A stretch of 64,000 nucleotides of DNA, from positions 1,674,001-1,738,000 of the forward strand of contig CP170457.1 of NCBI GenBank assembly GCA_047947135.1, read 5' to 3'. Positions 8,925 through 17,839 of this stretch are shown here, one piece after another. The position numbers and the translations under genes are program-made. Below the pieces are notes generated by a model. It saw only the letters and a list, made by a program, of their open reading frames with translations, searched no databases and was not told the DNA's origin. The stretch's first letter is position 1; the number at the start of each line of letters is the position of its first letter. The stretch is from Planctobacterium sp047947135 (GTDB lineage: Bacteria > Pseudomonadota > Gammaproteobacteria > Enterobacterales > Alteromonadaceae).

Positions 8925-9720
8925 ACCTGTATTACCCGCCAACACAAAACAGTGGATCATAAAACAGCTGTTTTCTGGTGCGCAGCCGATGACACTGTTG
9001 AAACAGTTATTGGCGGATGGCTTCACTTTTGAAGCCATCACCAAGGCGCTGGGGACTAACCTGCCAAAAGGTTTAACCTACAATAGAGATATGCGCTTTT
9101 TCCAGACACTCGCCGAACGACCTTTCCTAACCCATAAGAATCTCATCGACTATAGTAATGACGATGTGCAGTTGTATGCAGTGCCTGAATTTCTATGTCA
9201 GGAAGAATGTGATCTGGTTATTCGGCATGCCGTGACCGATCTAAAGCCATCACGGGTGGCAGATAATGATAATTATCGCGGACACAGAACGTCCACCACC
9301 GCTGAGTTGAGTTTTATGCAGCGCCCAGAGCTGCTGGCGGTGGAGAAAAAAATCATTGATTTTATGGCCCTTGGCGTTGGTGAAAACGAGGTTATGCAGG
9401 CTCAACATTATGCACCAGGGCAAGAATTTAAAGCACACACTGACTATTTCCTGCCGGGAGCCAAAGAATACAAAGCGGATGCCCGAAAGCGAGGACAGCG
9501 CACCTGGACCTTTATGCTTTATCTTAATGAGCATTGCTCCGGTGGCGAGACTGAGTTTATTAAGCTCGACAGACGTTTTACACCAGAGACCGGGAAAGCG
9601 CTGATCTGGAATAACCTTTATCCCAATGGTTGTCCTAACCCCAATACCCTGCATTGTTCCAAGCCAGTAATATCGGGTGAAAAAGTGATCATCACCAAAT
9701 GGTTTCGAACGTTCGATTAG
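8911..9720 (+). CDS. 2-oxoglutarate/Fe(II) oxygenase, prolyl 4-hydroxylase type
   Basis: The C-terminal half (about residues 85-269) is a P4Hc domain: iron ligands His176 and Asp178 in HTD, His248 in LHCSKPV, and Lys258 as the probable 2-oxoglutarate contact, followed by ITKWFR. Enzymes of this family hydroxylate proline or related residues using O2 and 2-oxoglutarate. Residues 1-80 form an extra, mainly helical N-terminal part that I do not recognise. There is no signal peptide, so it acts in the cytoplasm. The gene overlaps the PstS-like gene by 14 bp, so it belongs to the phoB-phoR operon. Its substrate and its reason for being in a phosphate operon are unknown. Confidence 0.85.
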   Translation: MHQPEPVLPANTKQWIIKQLFSGAQPMTLLKQLLADGFTFEAITKALGTNLPKGLTYNRDMRFFQTLAERPFLTHKNLIDYSNDDVQLYAVPEFLCQEECDLVIRHAVTDLKPSRVADNDNYRGHRTSTTAELSFMQRPELLAVEKKIIDFMALGVGENEVMQAQHYAPGQEFKAHTDYFLPGAKEYKADARKRGQRTWTFMLYLNEHCSGGETEFIKLDRRFTPETGKALIWNNLYPNGCPNPNTLHCSKPVISGEKVIITKWFRTFD

Positions 9721-9799
9721 TCGGCTTTTCCCCTGCCATCCTTTAACAGGCGCTCCAAATGTCCAGTTTTTGGATATGAAAGTTTTGTGACACATTGCC

Positions 9800-9819
9800 T
9801 TTGTAACATTAGTGTCATT
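9800..9819 (+). promoter_or_regulatory. Candidate Pho box upstream of repeat lipoprotein gene
   Basis: TGTAA at 9802 and TGTCA at 9813 are spaced 11 bp apart with an AT-rich spacer, as in PhoB direct repeats. The site is 60 bp before the ATG at 9879. Only two half-sites are convincing. Confidence 0.5.
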
Positions 9820-9878
9820 CTGCTCCGTTAATCTTCCGCCCGTTTTTTAATATCAAAAATTCCGACTGTGGAGCACAT

Positions 9879-12800
9879 ATGGATCTTCAAAACTTGTTCA
9901 AAGTAACAGCCGTAGCGGCAGCATTAACGCTGGTCGGTTGTGGTGGTGATATCAACGTCTCAGAAGGAGATGTGATAGATAACAGTGTCAACAACAGTAA
10001 TAATGACAACAGCGTAACCAATCCCCCAGCTACGCCAACAACCCCAACCACACCAACAACGCCTACGACACCGACAACCTCTCCAACAGGTTTTCCATTA
10101 GATGTGCAAACAGCAATTGAAGCTGGTTTGGCTGTTGAGGTGAGCAGTGAGTTCCCTGAAGTTACGGATAAAAGTGTTTATCGCTTGGCTGCTGATACGA
10201 CATTTACAGCTGACGTTGCGTTGGACAACAGTGTTCACTGGGTTTTAGATGGACGCACCGCAGTCGGTGGTGACAACGAAAATAGCGCTACCCTCTACAT
10301 TCAGGAAGGCACGACGATTTTTGGCGAAGAAGGTGATGATTTCTTAGTGGCTCGTCGAGGCTCAAAAATTGAAGCCGTAGGCACCGCAGAACAACCTATC
10401 GTATTTACTTCTGTTCAGGACGTAACGGGTCAGGAAGTAGGAATCGGCCAATGGGGTGGTATCGTGCTTTTAGGTAATGCACCTGCTAACTCCTGTGGCG
10501 ATCAGGTTGGCGAGACGACCGCTGATGAACTGGCTAACTGTGGTGTATCGGCAGAAGGTGATGCAGGACAGTTCGGTGGCAATGACGCTGACGATGATTC
10601 TGGTACGTTAAAATACGTTGTCGTTAAACATGCCGGTCGTACCTTGGGTAACGGTGATGAACTGAACGGTATTTCTTTTGCTGGTGTTGGTTCACAGACC
10701 GAAGTTGACTACATACAAATTCACCAGAATCTCGACGACGGTATCGAATTCTTTGGCGGTACAGTGAACGTTAGCCACGTTGTGCTGACGGATATAGGTG
10801 ATGACTCGTTAGATTGGTCTTTCGGTTGGACGGGTTCCGCACAGTACGTGTATATCCAACAGTCGGATGTAGATGGTGACAACGCCATTGAAGCGGACAA
10901 CTCTGAATTTGACGCTGCTGCAACACCTCTGACGAAACCAGCAATCGCCAATGTGACTATCGTCGGTGCCGCGGGCACTAACGGTGCGCGCTTGCGTGCT
11001 GGTACTGCGGGTAACCTGACAAATGTGGTGATAACTGGTCCGTCTGATTACTCTAATTGTTTACGTGTCAATGGCGACGAGTCAGCCGCCAATGCTGCCA
11101 GTGGTGAACTGACAATTACGAACTCGGCGGTAGCCTGTGCTGATGCAGCTGATAACTTTAACGATCAGGTCATCGGTTCCGGAACGACTCAGAGCTGGTT
11201 CGAAGGTCAGACCGGTAATCTGGTTCTGACACCAAATGAATTAGGATTACGTGCTGATGGCCGTACGCCTTCAGCAAATTCAGTTTTACTCACTGGCGGC
11301 GGTGACGCTTCAGCGGTAAACAGCAATTTTGATGCCGCTGAATACATGGGTGCCTTTGACGGTCAAAACGACTGGACAGCTGGCTGGACTGTTGGCGTAA
11401 ACGGTGGCTTCCCATCGGACATCCAGAACGCGATGGAACAAGGTCTGGCTGCTGACGTGTCTTCAGAATTCCCGGAAATCACTGACAAGTCGGTTTACCG
11501 TTTGACTGAAGATACAACTTTCACTGCGAATGTCACTTTAACAGCCGATGCTCACTGGATTCTGGATGGTCGCACCGCTGTTGGTGGTGACAACGAAGAC
11601 AGTGCAGTGCTTTATATTCAGGCGGGTACAACGCTTATCGGTGAAGAAGGGGATGATTTCCTGGTCGCTCGCCGTGGCTCACGCATCGAAGCATTAGGTA
11701 CTGCTTCCGCTCCGATTACCATGACTTCTATTCAGGACGTGACGGGTCAGGAAACTGGCATCGGGCAATGGGGTGGTGTGGTCCTTCTGGGTAACGCCCC
11801 GGCCAACTCCTGTGGCGATCAGGTCGGTGAAACAACTGACGAAGAGCTGGCAAACTGTGGTGTGTCTGCTGAAGGTGATGCAGGACAGTTCGGTGGTACA
11901 GACCCGGAAGATAACTCTGGTACGCTAAATTACGTTATCGTGAAGCACGCAGGTCGTACGCTTGGGAACGGTGATGAGCTGAACGGTATCTCGTTTGCGG
12001 GTGTTGGCTCCGGTACCACGGTAGATTACATTCAAGTGCACCAGAACCTGGATGATGGTATCGAATTCTTTGGTGGCACCGTTAATGTTCGTCACGTTGT
12101 TCTAACTGATATCGGTGATGATTCCTTTGACTGGTCATTCGGCTGGACGGGTTACGCACAGTTCGTTTACATCGACCAATCTTCTGTTGATGGTGATAAT
12201 GCCTTTGAGTCTGACAACTCGGAGTTTGACGCATCGGCGACACCACTGACTAATCCAACAGTGGCAAACGTAACTATCAAAGGGGCGTCTGGCACTAATG
12301 GTGTTCGTTTACGTGCAGGTACAGCAGGTAACCTCAGCAATTTCGTCATCACAGGTCCCTCGGATTACTCAAACTGTTTACGTATCAACGGTGATGAGTC
12401 ACAGGCAAATGCAACAAACGGCTTGTTAACCATGACTCACTCTTTCGTTGCTTGCGACACTGCAAACAACTTCGGTGATAGCTTTGCTGAGTCGTTCTTC
12501 ACAGGTGAAGACAGCAACAACGTGGTAAATCGCACAGAGTTAAATTTGGCGACGAATGGATATATGCCGGAAGCATCTTCGCCACTACTAGGTGCCGGTA
12601 AAGATGTCTCTGAAGAAATCGAGTGGTTTGCATCAACCAATTATGTTGGCGCATTCGACGGAACTAACGACTGGACTGCCGGTTGGGCTTTCTTAGATGA
12701 CGAGTTCCCTTCAGACGTAACTAATGCGTTAGAGCAAGGATTAGCGACTGATGTGTCTTCTGAATTCCCAGAGATCACTGACAAGCCGGTATATCGTCTT

Positions 12801-14006
12801 GCTGAAGCAACAACCTTTACGACTGATGTTACCTTTACCAATGATGCGCATTGGGTCCTGAACGGCCGAACTGCAGTAGGTGGTGACAACGTAGACGGTG
12901 CAACCCTTTATGTTCAGGAAGGAACCACAATCTTTGGTGAAGAAGGTGATGACTTTCTGGTCGTGCGTCGTGGCTCTCAGATTCAGGCATTGGGCAGTGC
13001 GTCTGCACCCATCACCCTGACATCTGTTCAAGACATGACGGGTCAGGAAACTGGCATCGGGCAATGGGGTGGTGTGGTGCTTCTGGGTAACGCCCCGGCC
13101 AACTCATGTGGCGATCAAGTCGGTGAAACGACAGATGACGAGCTGGCAAACTGTGGTGTGTCTGCTGAAGGTGATGCTGGTCAGTTTGGCGGAAACGTTG
13201 CCACTGACGACTCAGGTACGCTGCGCTACGTTATCGTTAAGCACGCAGGTCGTACGCTTGGGAACGGTGATGAGCTGAACGGTATCTCATTCGCAGGCGT
13301 GGGTTCTGGTACGTCCGTTGATTATATTCACGTTCACCAGAATCTCGACGATGGTGTCGAGTTCTTCGGTGGAACGGTCAATGTTAAACACCTGGTGTTG
13401 ACTGAAATCGGTGATGATTCCTTTGACTGGTCATTCGGCTGGACAGGTAAAGCGCAATACGTGCTTATCAAACAGGGCACGTCAGATGGCGACAACGCAT
13501 TTGAATCTGACAACTCAGAGTTTGATGCCGCAGCGACGCCGCTGACTAACCCAACGGTTGCGAATGTGACTATTCTGGGGGCCGATGGCGCAAATGGTGT
13601 GCGTCTTCGTGCAGGTACGGCTGGTATGTTGAAGAACTTCCTGATTGTCGGTACAGATGCCTATTCAAACTGCTTACGCGTCAATGGCGATGAGTCGCAA
13701 TCGAATGCGACGGCGGGCACATTGAGTATGACTCACTCTGTGATTTCCTGTACGGAAGATGCCGACTTTGGCGACGACTTCGCGCAGTCTTTCTTCACTG
13801 ACGAAGACACTAACCAGTTACTGGAAGCGTCTGCATTAGGACTTGACACGAATGGCTACCAGCCTGCATCTTCGTCTCCTTTGCTTGGCGCTGGTGCTGA
13901 TTTGTCTGAAGATTCATTCTTTGATAGCACTGATTTTGTAGGTGCATTCGACTCTGGTTCGAGCGCGGACTGGACATTGGGTTGGGTGACTGTTGGATTG
14001 GACTAA
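9879..14006 (+). CDS. Surface-type lipoprotein with three tandem ~435-residue repeats
   Basis: The 1375-residue product has a lipoprotein signal with lipobox LTLVGC (Cys21), a low-complexity Asn/Thr/Pro linker (residues 25-70, including repeated PTT) and three consecutive homologous units at about 71-509, 510-941 and 942-1375. Each unit starts FPxD(V/I)xxA(I/M/L)E and carries GEEGDDFLV, GIGQWGG, NSCGDQVGETT, HAGRTLGNGDELNGISF, HQNLDDG(I/V)EFFGGTVNV and SNCLR(V/I)NGDES. Short Gly/Asp/Asn-rich beta-type stretches suggest a beta-helix-like fold, which is inference. GGAG precedes the ATG by about 7 bases. The gene sits between the phoBR operon and a TonB-dependent receptor gene behind a Pho-box-like site, so a surface role with that receptor during phosphate limitation is plausible. 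I do not know its function. Confidence 0.85.
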   Translation: MDLQNLFKVTAVAAALTLVGCGGDINVSEGDVIDNSVNNSNNDNSVTNPPATPTTPTTPTTPTTPTTSPTGFPLDVQTAIEAGLAVEVSSEFPEVTDKSVYRLAADTTFTADVALDNSVHWVLDGRTAVGGDNENSATLYIQEGTTIFGEEGDDFLVARRGSKIEAVGTAEQPIVFTSVQDVTGQEVGIGQWGGIVLLGNAPANSCGDQVGETTADELANCGVSAEGDAGQFGGNDADDDSGTLKYVVVKHAGRTLGNGDELNGISFAGVGSQTEVDYIQIHQNLDDGIEFFGGTVNVSHVVLTDIGDDSLDWSFGWTGSAQYVYIQQSDVDGDNAIEADNSEFDAAATPLTKPAIANVTIVGAAGTNGARLRAGTAGNLTNVVITGPSDYSNCLRVNGDESAANAASGELTITNSAVACADAADNFNDQVIGSGTTQSWFEGQTGNLVLTPNELGLRADGRTPSANSVLLTGGGDASAVNSNFDAAEYMGAFDGQNDWTAGWTVGVNGGFPSDIQNAMEQGLAADVSSEFPEITDKSVYRLTEDTTFTANVTLTADAHWILDGRTAVGGDNEDSAVLYIQAGTTLIGEEGDDFLVARRGSRIEALGTASAPITMTSIQDVTGQETGIGQWGGVVLLGNAPANSCGDQVGETTDEELANCGVSAEGDAGQFGGTDPEDNSGTLNYVIVKHAGRTLGNGDELNGISFAGVGSGTTVDYIQVHQNLDDGIEFFGGTVNVRHVVLTDIGDDSFDWSFGWTGYAQFVYIDQSSVDGDNAFESDNSEFDASATPLTNPTVANVTIKGASGTNGVRLRAGTAGNLSNFVITGPSDYSNCLRINGDESQANATNGLLTMTHSFVACDTANNFGDSFAESFFTGEDSNNVVNRTELNLATNGYMPEASSPLLGAGKDVSEEIEWFASTNYVGAFDGTNDWTAGWAFLDDEFPSDVTNALEQGLATDVSSEFPEITDKPVYRLAEATTFTTDVTFTNDAHWVLNGRTAVGGDNVDGATLYVQEGTTIFGEEGDDFLVVRRGSQIQALGSASAPITLTSVQDMTGQETGIGQWGGVVLLGNAPANSCGDQVGETTDDELANCGVSAEGDAGQFGGNVATDDSGTLRYVIVKHAGRTLGNGDELNGISFAGVGSGTSVDYIHVHQNLDDGVEFFGGTVNVKHLVLTEIGDDSFDWSFGWTGKAQYVLIKQGTSDGDNAFESDNSEFDAAATPLTNPTVANVTILGADGANGVRLRAGTAGMLKNFLIVGTDAYSNCLRVNGDESQSNATAGTLSMTHSVISCTEDADFGDDFAQSFFTDEDTNQLLEASALGLDTNGYQPASSSPLLGAGADLSEDSFFDSTDFVGAFDSGSSADWTLGWVTVGLD

Positions 14007-14044
14007 TCAGCGTTTCTAGCAACGCGTGAATTGTTCAATGAATA

Positions 14045-14075
14045 AAGTAGGGCGCTAACGAATGGCGCCCTACTT
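14045..14075 (+). terminator. Hairpin between lipoprotein and receptor genes
   Basis: A perfect 11-bp stem (AAGTAGGGCGC/GCGCCCTACTT) with a 9-base loop starts 39 bp after the lipoprotein stop. No T tract follows, so it is more likely an mRNA-stabilising or attenuating hairpin inside an operon than a full terminator. Confidence 0.45.
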
Positions 14076-14113
14076 GTGAAAACCAAACAGTGACTTAACG
14101 GAGTTTTGAGATC

Positions 14114-16846
14114 ATGATATGTAACGATGTTTTAACCCCTGAGCGCAAAAAACTGGGCGCCGTCCTTGTTGCATTGGCACTAGGTGGCACCACTGCGCCT
14201 CTCGCAACGGCGCAACAAGATGATGAAGAAGCCATCGAAGAAGTCGTTGCAGTTGGTACCCGTTTGAAAGGGACAGCAGCTGCCGTGCTACAGGAACGTC
14301 AAAATCAGGCCTTTGTTGCTGATATCCTGGGTGCAGAACAAATTTCCCGAACGGGTGATGGTGATGCAGCAGCTGCACTGAGAAGGGTGACGGGTCTGAC
14401 ATTGTTGGACGGCAAATTTATCTACGTTCGTGGTCTGGGGGAACGCTATTCCAGTACACAGTTAAATGGTATGGGAGTGCCGAGTCCGGACCCGACTCGT
14501 TCTGTTGTACCATTGGATTTATTCCCTGCAGATATTATTGAAAGCCTGAATGTGCAAAAGTCTTTCTCGCCCAATATGCCTGCCCACTTTGGTGGCGGTA
14601 ACGTCAACATACGTACTAAAACCATCCCCAATGACTTTGTTTTCAAAGTCAGTGCCGGGACAGGCTGGAACACCAACAACAGTGATGATGGCTTTTTCTA
14701 TGCTGGTGGTAGCGACGATTGGACCGGCCGGGATGACGGCACCAGAGCGTTGCCTGATGTCATTAAGAATAATCTGAGGCAGGCACAAAGTGACGATGGT
14801 ATTGAAGGGTCTTCGCGATTTCCTTTGACCTTAGAGGATCGTCAGGAGCTGCTGCAAAGCATGAACTGGGATATTGGCCCAGATGTCAAATCCGTTGATC
14901 CTGATATGAGTGTCGGTGTGACTTTTGGCGATGTTTATAATGTTGGTTTTGGTGAAGAAATTGGATTCCTATCCACCATCTCTTACAACAACGCCTGGTC
15001 TGTGAACGAAGAAGCAAACGGCACGAATCTGGGTACCGTGGGCTGTTCAGATTTATACCCAGACGGCGGTGATAAGTGTTTTGCACAGAATTACAATGGC
15101 GTCGTCACCGAGCAAAACGTGACCTGGAGCGGCATGTTTAACCTTGGGTTTAAGTACGATAGTAATCATCGTATTGATATCACCAACGTGATTTTACACG
15201 ACATGCGGGATCGACTGCGTAATCGTGAGTTCGTCGATGTCAATGAAACCTTGTTTGGTGAACGCGAGCTAAACCGCATAGATGTGTTGTTCGAAGAACG
15301 TCGCATGACATCAAGTCAAATCAAAGGCACCCATAACTTTATTGAGTACAATCAGCTCTACGTTGATTGGTACGCCGGTAGCAGTCGTGCCAATCGTGAT
15401 TCACCCGGTGCCCTGGACCTGGTTCTGCAACGAAACTTTGACAATGGTGTATTGGCATCAACGCAACTTCAGGATGTGGCCGCCGTAAATGTTTCCAGAG
15501 ATTATCAGCAGTTGCGTGATATTTCTGAAACCTGGGGATGGAATGCGGGCATGCCTTTTTATGGTGAAGGCTGGGAAGTGGAAGTCAAAGCTGGTGCAGA
15601 CTTTTACGAAAAAGCCCGTACGGCTTCTAACGTGACAGTGGAAGTGCCGCATCGAGCCATTGATGATGCCTACACATTTGGCACCCGCATAGACGAGATT
15701 TTTTCATCAACGAATCTGTCGAATCCTGACTTTTATGCCAGCGCCACCGGTCAAGGGATTCTTGAGTCTGGTACAGCGGATGGTGACAAGTATGCTGCTG
15801 CAGTCATGGTGGATGCTTATTATTTTATGGCGGATGCGTTTATTAATAATACCTGGCGTGTCAGCGGCGGTATTCGCTGGGAAGATTTCCGTCAGATTTC
15901 GGTGCCATTTGGGGCTCATCAAAATACTTTTTCGGTTGACACCGATGAGTTAGCCTCTCTTGCCTTTCAGGAGGATGACGTATTTCCATCGTTGGCCTTG
16001 ACTTACATTGCGGGCGAGCATCAATTCCGTTTTAACGTTAGCCAAACCGCCATAAGACCGGATATGCGCGATATCAGTACCACGTTCTTTATCGACCCAA
16101 TTACAGAGTTCCTGGTACGCGGTTCACCGCTACTGCAAAGCTCTAAACTGGATAATATCGATTTTCGATGGGAGTGGTATATGTCCACTGGCAATAACCT
16201 GTCGGTAGCGTTATTCCACAAAGACATTGATAACCCGATTGAATTGGTCGAACTGGCCACTGTTGGTGGTGCGGAGCCAAACCTGTTAACGGCAAATGGT
16301 GAGTCTGGTGCATTGCAGGGGATCGAAGTCGAGTTCTTACATGACTTTTCTTTCCTCGGTGGTTACTGGCGAAACTTTTTTATGTCCGGCAACGTCACCT
16401 TTTCTGACTCTGAAGTGAAGCTTGGCATCGCTGATGATGGTGTTGACTCGCTCTTTGAAACACAGTTGAAAGATGCACTGGATGCCACGTCAGTATCCAA
16501 CATCGTGACCAACAATGAGCGTCGTTTGGTAGGGCACTCGGAATGGGTTGCTAACATGAATTTCGGATGGGATTCTGAAGATGGTGAGCATGCAGCAAGC
16601 CTGGTATACAACGTATTTGGTCCACGTATTATCATTCCTGGTACGCGTGGTAACGAAGATGCTGAAGAAGAGCCATTCCACTCGTTAGATTTTGTTTACA
16701 CCTATTACCCAGATTTCAATTCCACATTGAAGTTTAAGGTGGGCAATATTTTAGGTGAAGATAAAGTCATTCTACAAGAAGGTCTGGAACTCTATAAACA
16801 ACAGCGCGGCACGACATTCAGTGCCAGCTTTAGCTACGAGTTTTAA
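14114..16846 (+). CDS. TonB-dependent outer-membrane receptor
   Basis: The 910-residue protein has a signal peptide (about 33 residues, ending ATAQ), a possible TonB box around EEVVAVGTR, a plug domain (about 60-190: DGKFIYVRGLGERYSSTQLNG, PLDLFPADIIESLNVQKSFSPN, GGGNVNIRTK) and a long beta-barrel ending in FSASFSYEF with the terminal Phe typical of Bam substrates. TonB-dependent receptors import scarce large solutes with energy from the inner membrane. It follows the repeat lipoprotein and precedes a complete TonB energy operon, and all lie beside phoB-phoR, so a phosphorus-containing substrate is the natural inference. The actual substrate cannot be determined from sequence. Confidence 0.92.
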   Translation: MICNDVLTPERKKLGAVLVALALGGTTAPLATAQQDDEEAIEEVVAVGTRLKGTAAAVLQERQNQAFVADILGAEQISRTGDGDAAAALRRVTGLTLLDGKFIYVRGLGERYSSTQLNGMGVPSPDPTRSVVPLDLFPADIIESLNVQKSFSPNMPAHFGGGNVNIRTKTIPNDFVFKVSAGTGWNTNNSDDGFFYAGGSDDWTGRDDGTRALPDVIKNNLRQAQSDDGIEGSSRFPLTLEDRQELLQSMNWDIGPDVKSVDPDMSVGVTFGDVYNVGFGEEIGFLSTISYNNAWSVNEEANGTNLGTVGCSDLYPDGGDKCFAQNYNGVVTEQNVTWSGMFNLGFKYDSNHRIDITNVILHDMRDRLRNREFVDVNETLFGERELNRIDVLFEERRMTSSQIKGTHNFIEYNQLYVDWYAGSSRANRDSPGALDLVLQRNFDNGVLASTQLQDVAAVNVSRDYQQLRDISETWGWNAGMPFYGEGWEVEVKAGADFYEKARTASNVTVEVPHRAIDDAYTFGTRIDEIFSSTNLSNPDFYASATGQGILESGTADGDKYAAAVMVDAYYFMADAFINNTWRVSGGIRWEDFRQISVPFGAHQNTFSVDTDELASLAFQEDDVFPSLALTYIAGEHQFRFNVSQTAIRPDMRDISTTFFIDPITEFLVRGSPLLQSSKLDNIDFRWEWYMSTGNNLSVALFHKDIDNPIELVELATVGGAEPNLLTANGESGALQGIEVEFLHDFSFLGGYWRNFFMSGNVTFSDSEVKLGIADDGVDSLFETQLKDALDATSVSNIVTNNERRLVGHSEWVANMNFGWDSEDGEHAASLVYNVFGPRIIIPGTRGNEDAEEEPFHSLDFVYTYYPDFNSTLKFKVGNILGEDKVILQEGLELYKQQRGTTFSASFSYEF

Positions 16847-16861
16847 ACCTGACCAATGCTA

Positions 16862-16894
16862 AGCCGGGAGCAACAGATCCTCGTTGCCCCGGCT
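16862..16894 (+). terminator. Hairpin after the TonB-dependent receptor gene
   Basis: A 12-bp GC-rich stem with one bulged A (AGCCGGG-A-GCAAC / GTTGCCCCGGCT) begins 16 bp after the receptor stop. A T tract is lacking. It probably separates the receptor transcript from the TonB operon, or causes partial termination. Confidence 0.5.
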
Positions 16895-16962
16895 AATATC
16901 AAGGGGCAGAATTCTTCTCTGCTTCGCCTTCTCTCCAGTTTGTTTGCAAAGAACCTCAGCAA

Positions 16963-16989
16963 TGTAATCAAATCGTAATAGAAACGTCT
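16963..16989 (+). promoter_or_regulatory. Weak candidate Pho box upstream of the TonB-system operon
   Basis: TGTAA (16963), CGTAA (16974) and CGTCT (16985) are in 11-bp phase with AT-rich spacers, the same phasing as at phoB but with poorer half-sites. It lies 65-90 bp before the DUF3450 start. Confidence 0.35.
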
Positions 16990-17053
16990 TAAACTTGCGC
17001 CCGATTTGGATTTCCCAATACGTCTTAAAACATACGCTTAGGGTCTATTACAT

Positions 17054-17827
17054 ATGAAGCTTTCTAAGAAATTTACACTGACAGCGCTGGCGGCAAGTTT
17101 GTCCATAGCGGCATTGACTGTTAGTGCACAGGAAGATGGATTCCTGAAGCCTGCGGTTGATGCAGCCAAAGAAATAAACGAGTCGGCGGCCACCTCGCAG
17201 GAGAAGGTCAATGCTTATGCTGATCAGGTAGATAGCAAACTGCAAAAGTTTAAAACCATTACCAAAGAAACTGATGGTTTGAACATCTACAACACTCAGT
17301 TGGATAAGCAGATTGCCAGTCAGGTTCAGGAAATGGCTGACCTAAATGCTTCTATCGATGAAGTCAGTGTTATCGAACGTCAAATCACACCACTGATGCT
17401 GCGCATGATAGATGGCTTGGAGCAATTTGTAGAACTGGACGTTCCTTTTTTACCCACTGAACGCGCAGAGCGTATTGCGGGTCTTCGCGACTTGATGGAC
17501 CGCGCCGATGTGTCCTCTTCAGAAAAATTTCGTCGGGTCATGGAAGCGTATCAGGTAGAGATGGATTATGGCCGCACCATGGAAGCCTATTCAGGCATTC
17601 TGGAGCTAAATGGTCAGGAACGTGACGTCGACTTTTTACGTGTTGGTCGCTCCGTATTGGTGTATCAAACCCGTGACGCCAGTGCTCAGGGTGTCTGGAA
17701 CCAAAAAACCAAACAGTGGGAAGCTTTGGACTCAAGCTATCGTACTCAGGTCACAAAAGGCTTGCATATGGCGAAGAAACAAATGGCCCCTGACTTGTTG
17801 ATGTTGCCCGTGGCACTGACGGAATAA
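17054..17827 (+). CDS. DUF3450 periplasmic coiled-coil protein
   Basis: The 257-residue product has a signal peptide (about residues 1-25, ending VSA), a helical coiled-coil-rich middle (about 30-130) and a C-terminal part with RVGRSVLVYQT and GVWNQKTKQWEALD, which is the signature of family DUF3450. Members are regularly found first in operons with TtpC-like, ExbB, ExbD, TonB and TPR genes, as here. It is presumably periplasmic and helps the TonB complex span or organise the envelope; the biochemical role is not established. The next gene starts 12 bp downstream, and all six genes run in one direction with short gaps. Confidence 0.88.
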   Translation: MKLSKKFTLTALAASLSIAALTVSAQEDGFLKPAVDAAKEINESAATSQEKVNAYADQVDSKLQKFKTITKETDGLNIYNTQLDKQIASQVQEMADLNASIDEVSVIERQITPLMLRMIDGLEQFVELDVPFLPTERAERIAGLRDLMDRADVSSSEKFRRVMEAYQVEMDYGRTMEAYSGILELNGQERDVDFLRVGRSVLVYQTRDASAQGVWNQKTKQWEALDSSYRTQVTKGLHMAKKQMAPDLLMLPVALTE

Positions 17828-17839
17828 GGACGACTGACC

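Noticed and set aside
10721..12889. Several open frames on the minus strand inside the repeat lipoprotein gene
   Set aside because: They recur at equivalent positions of the repeats as antisense shadows and have low-complexity Ser/Pro content typical of such shadows.
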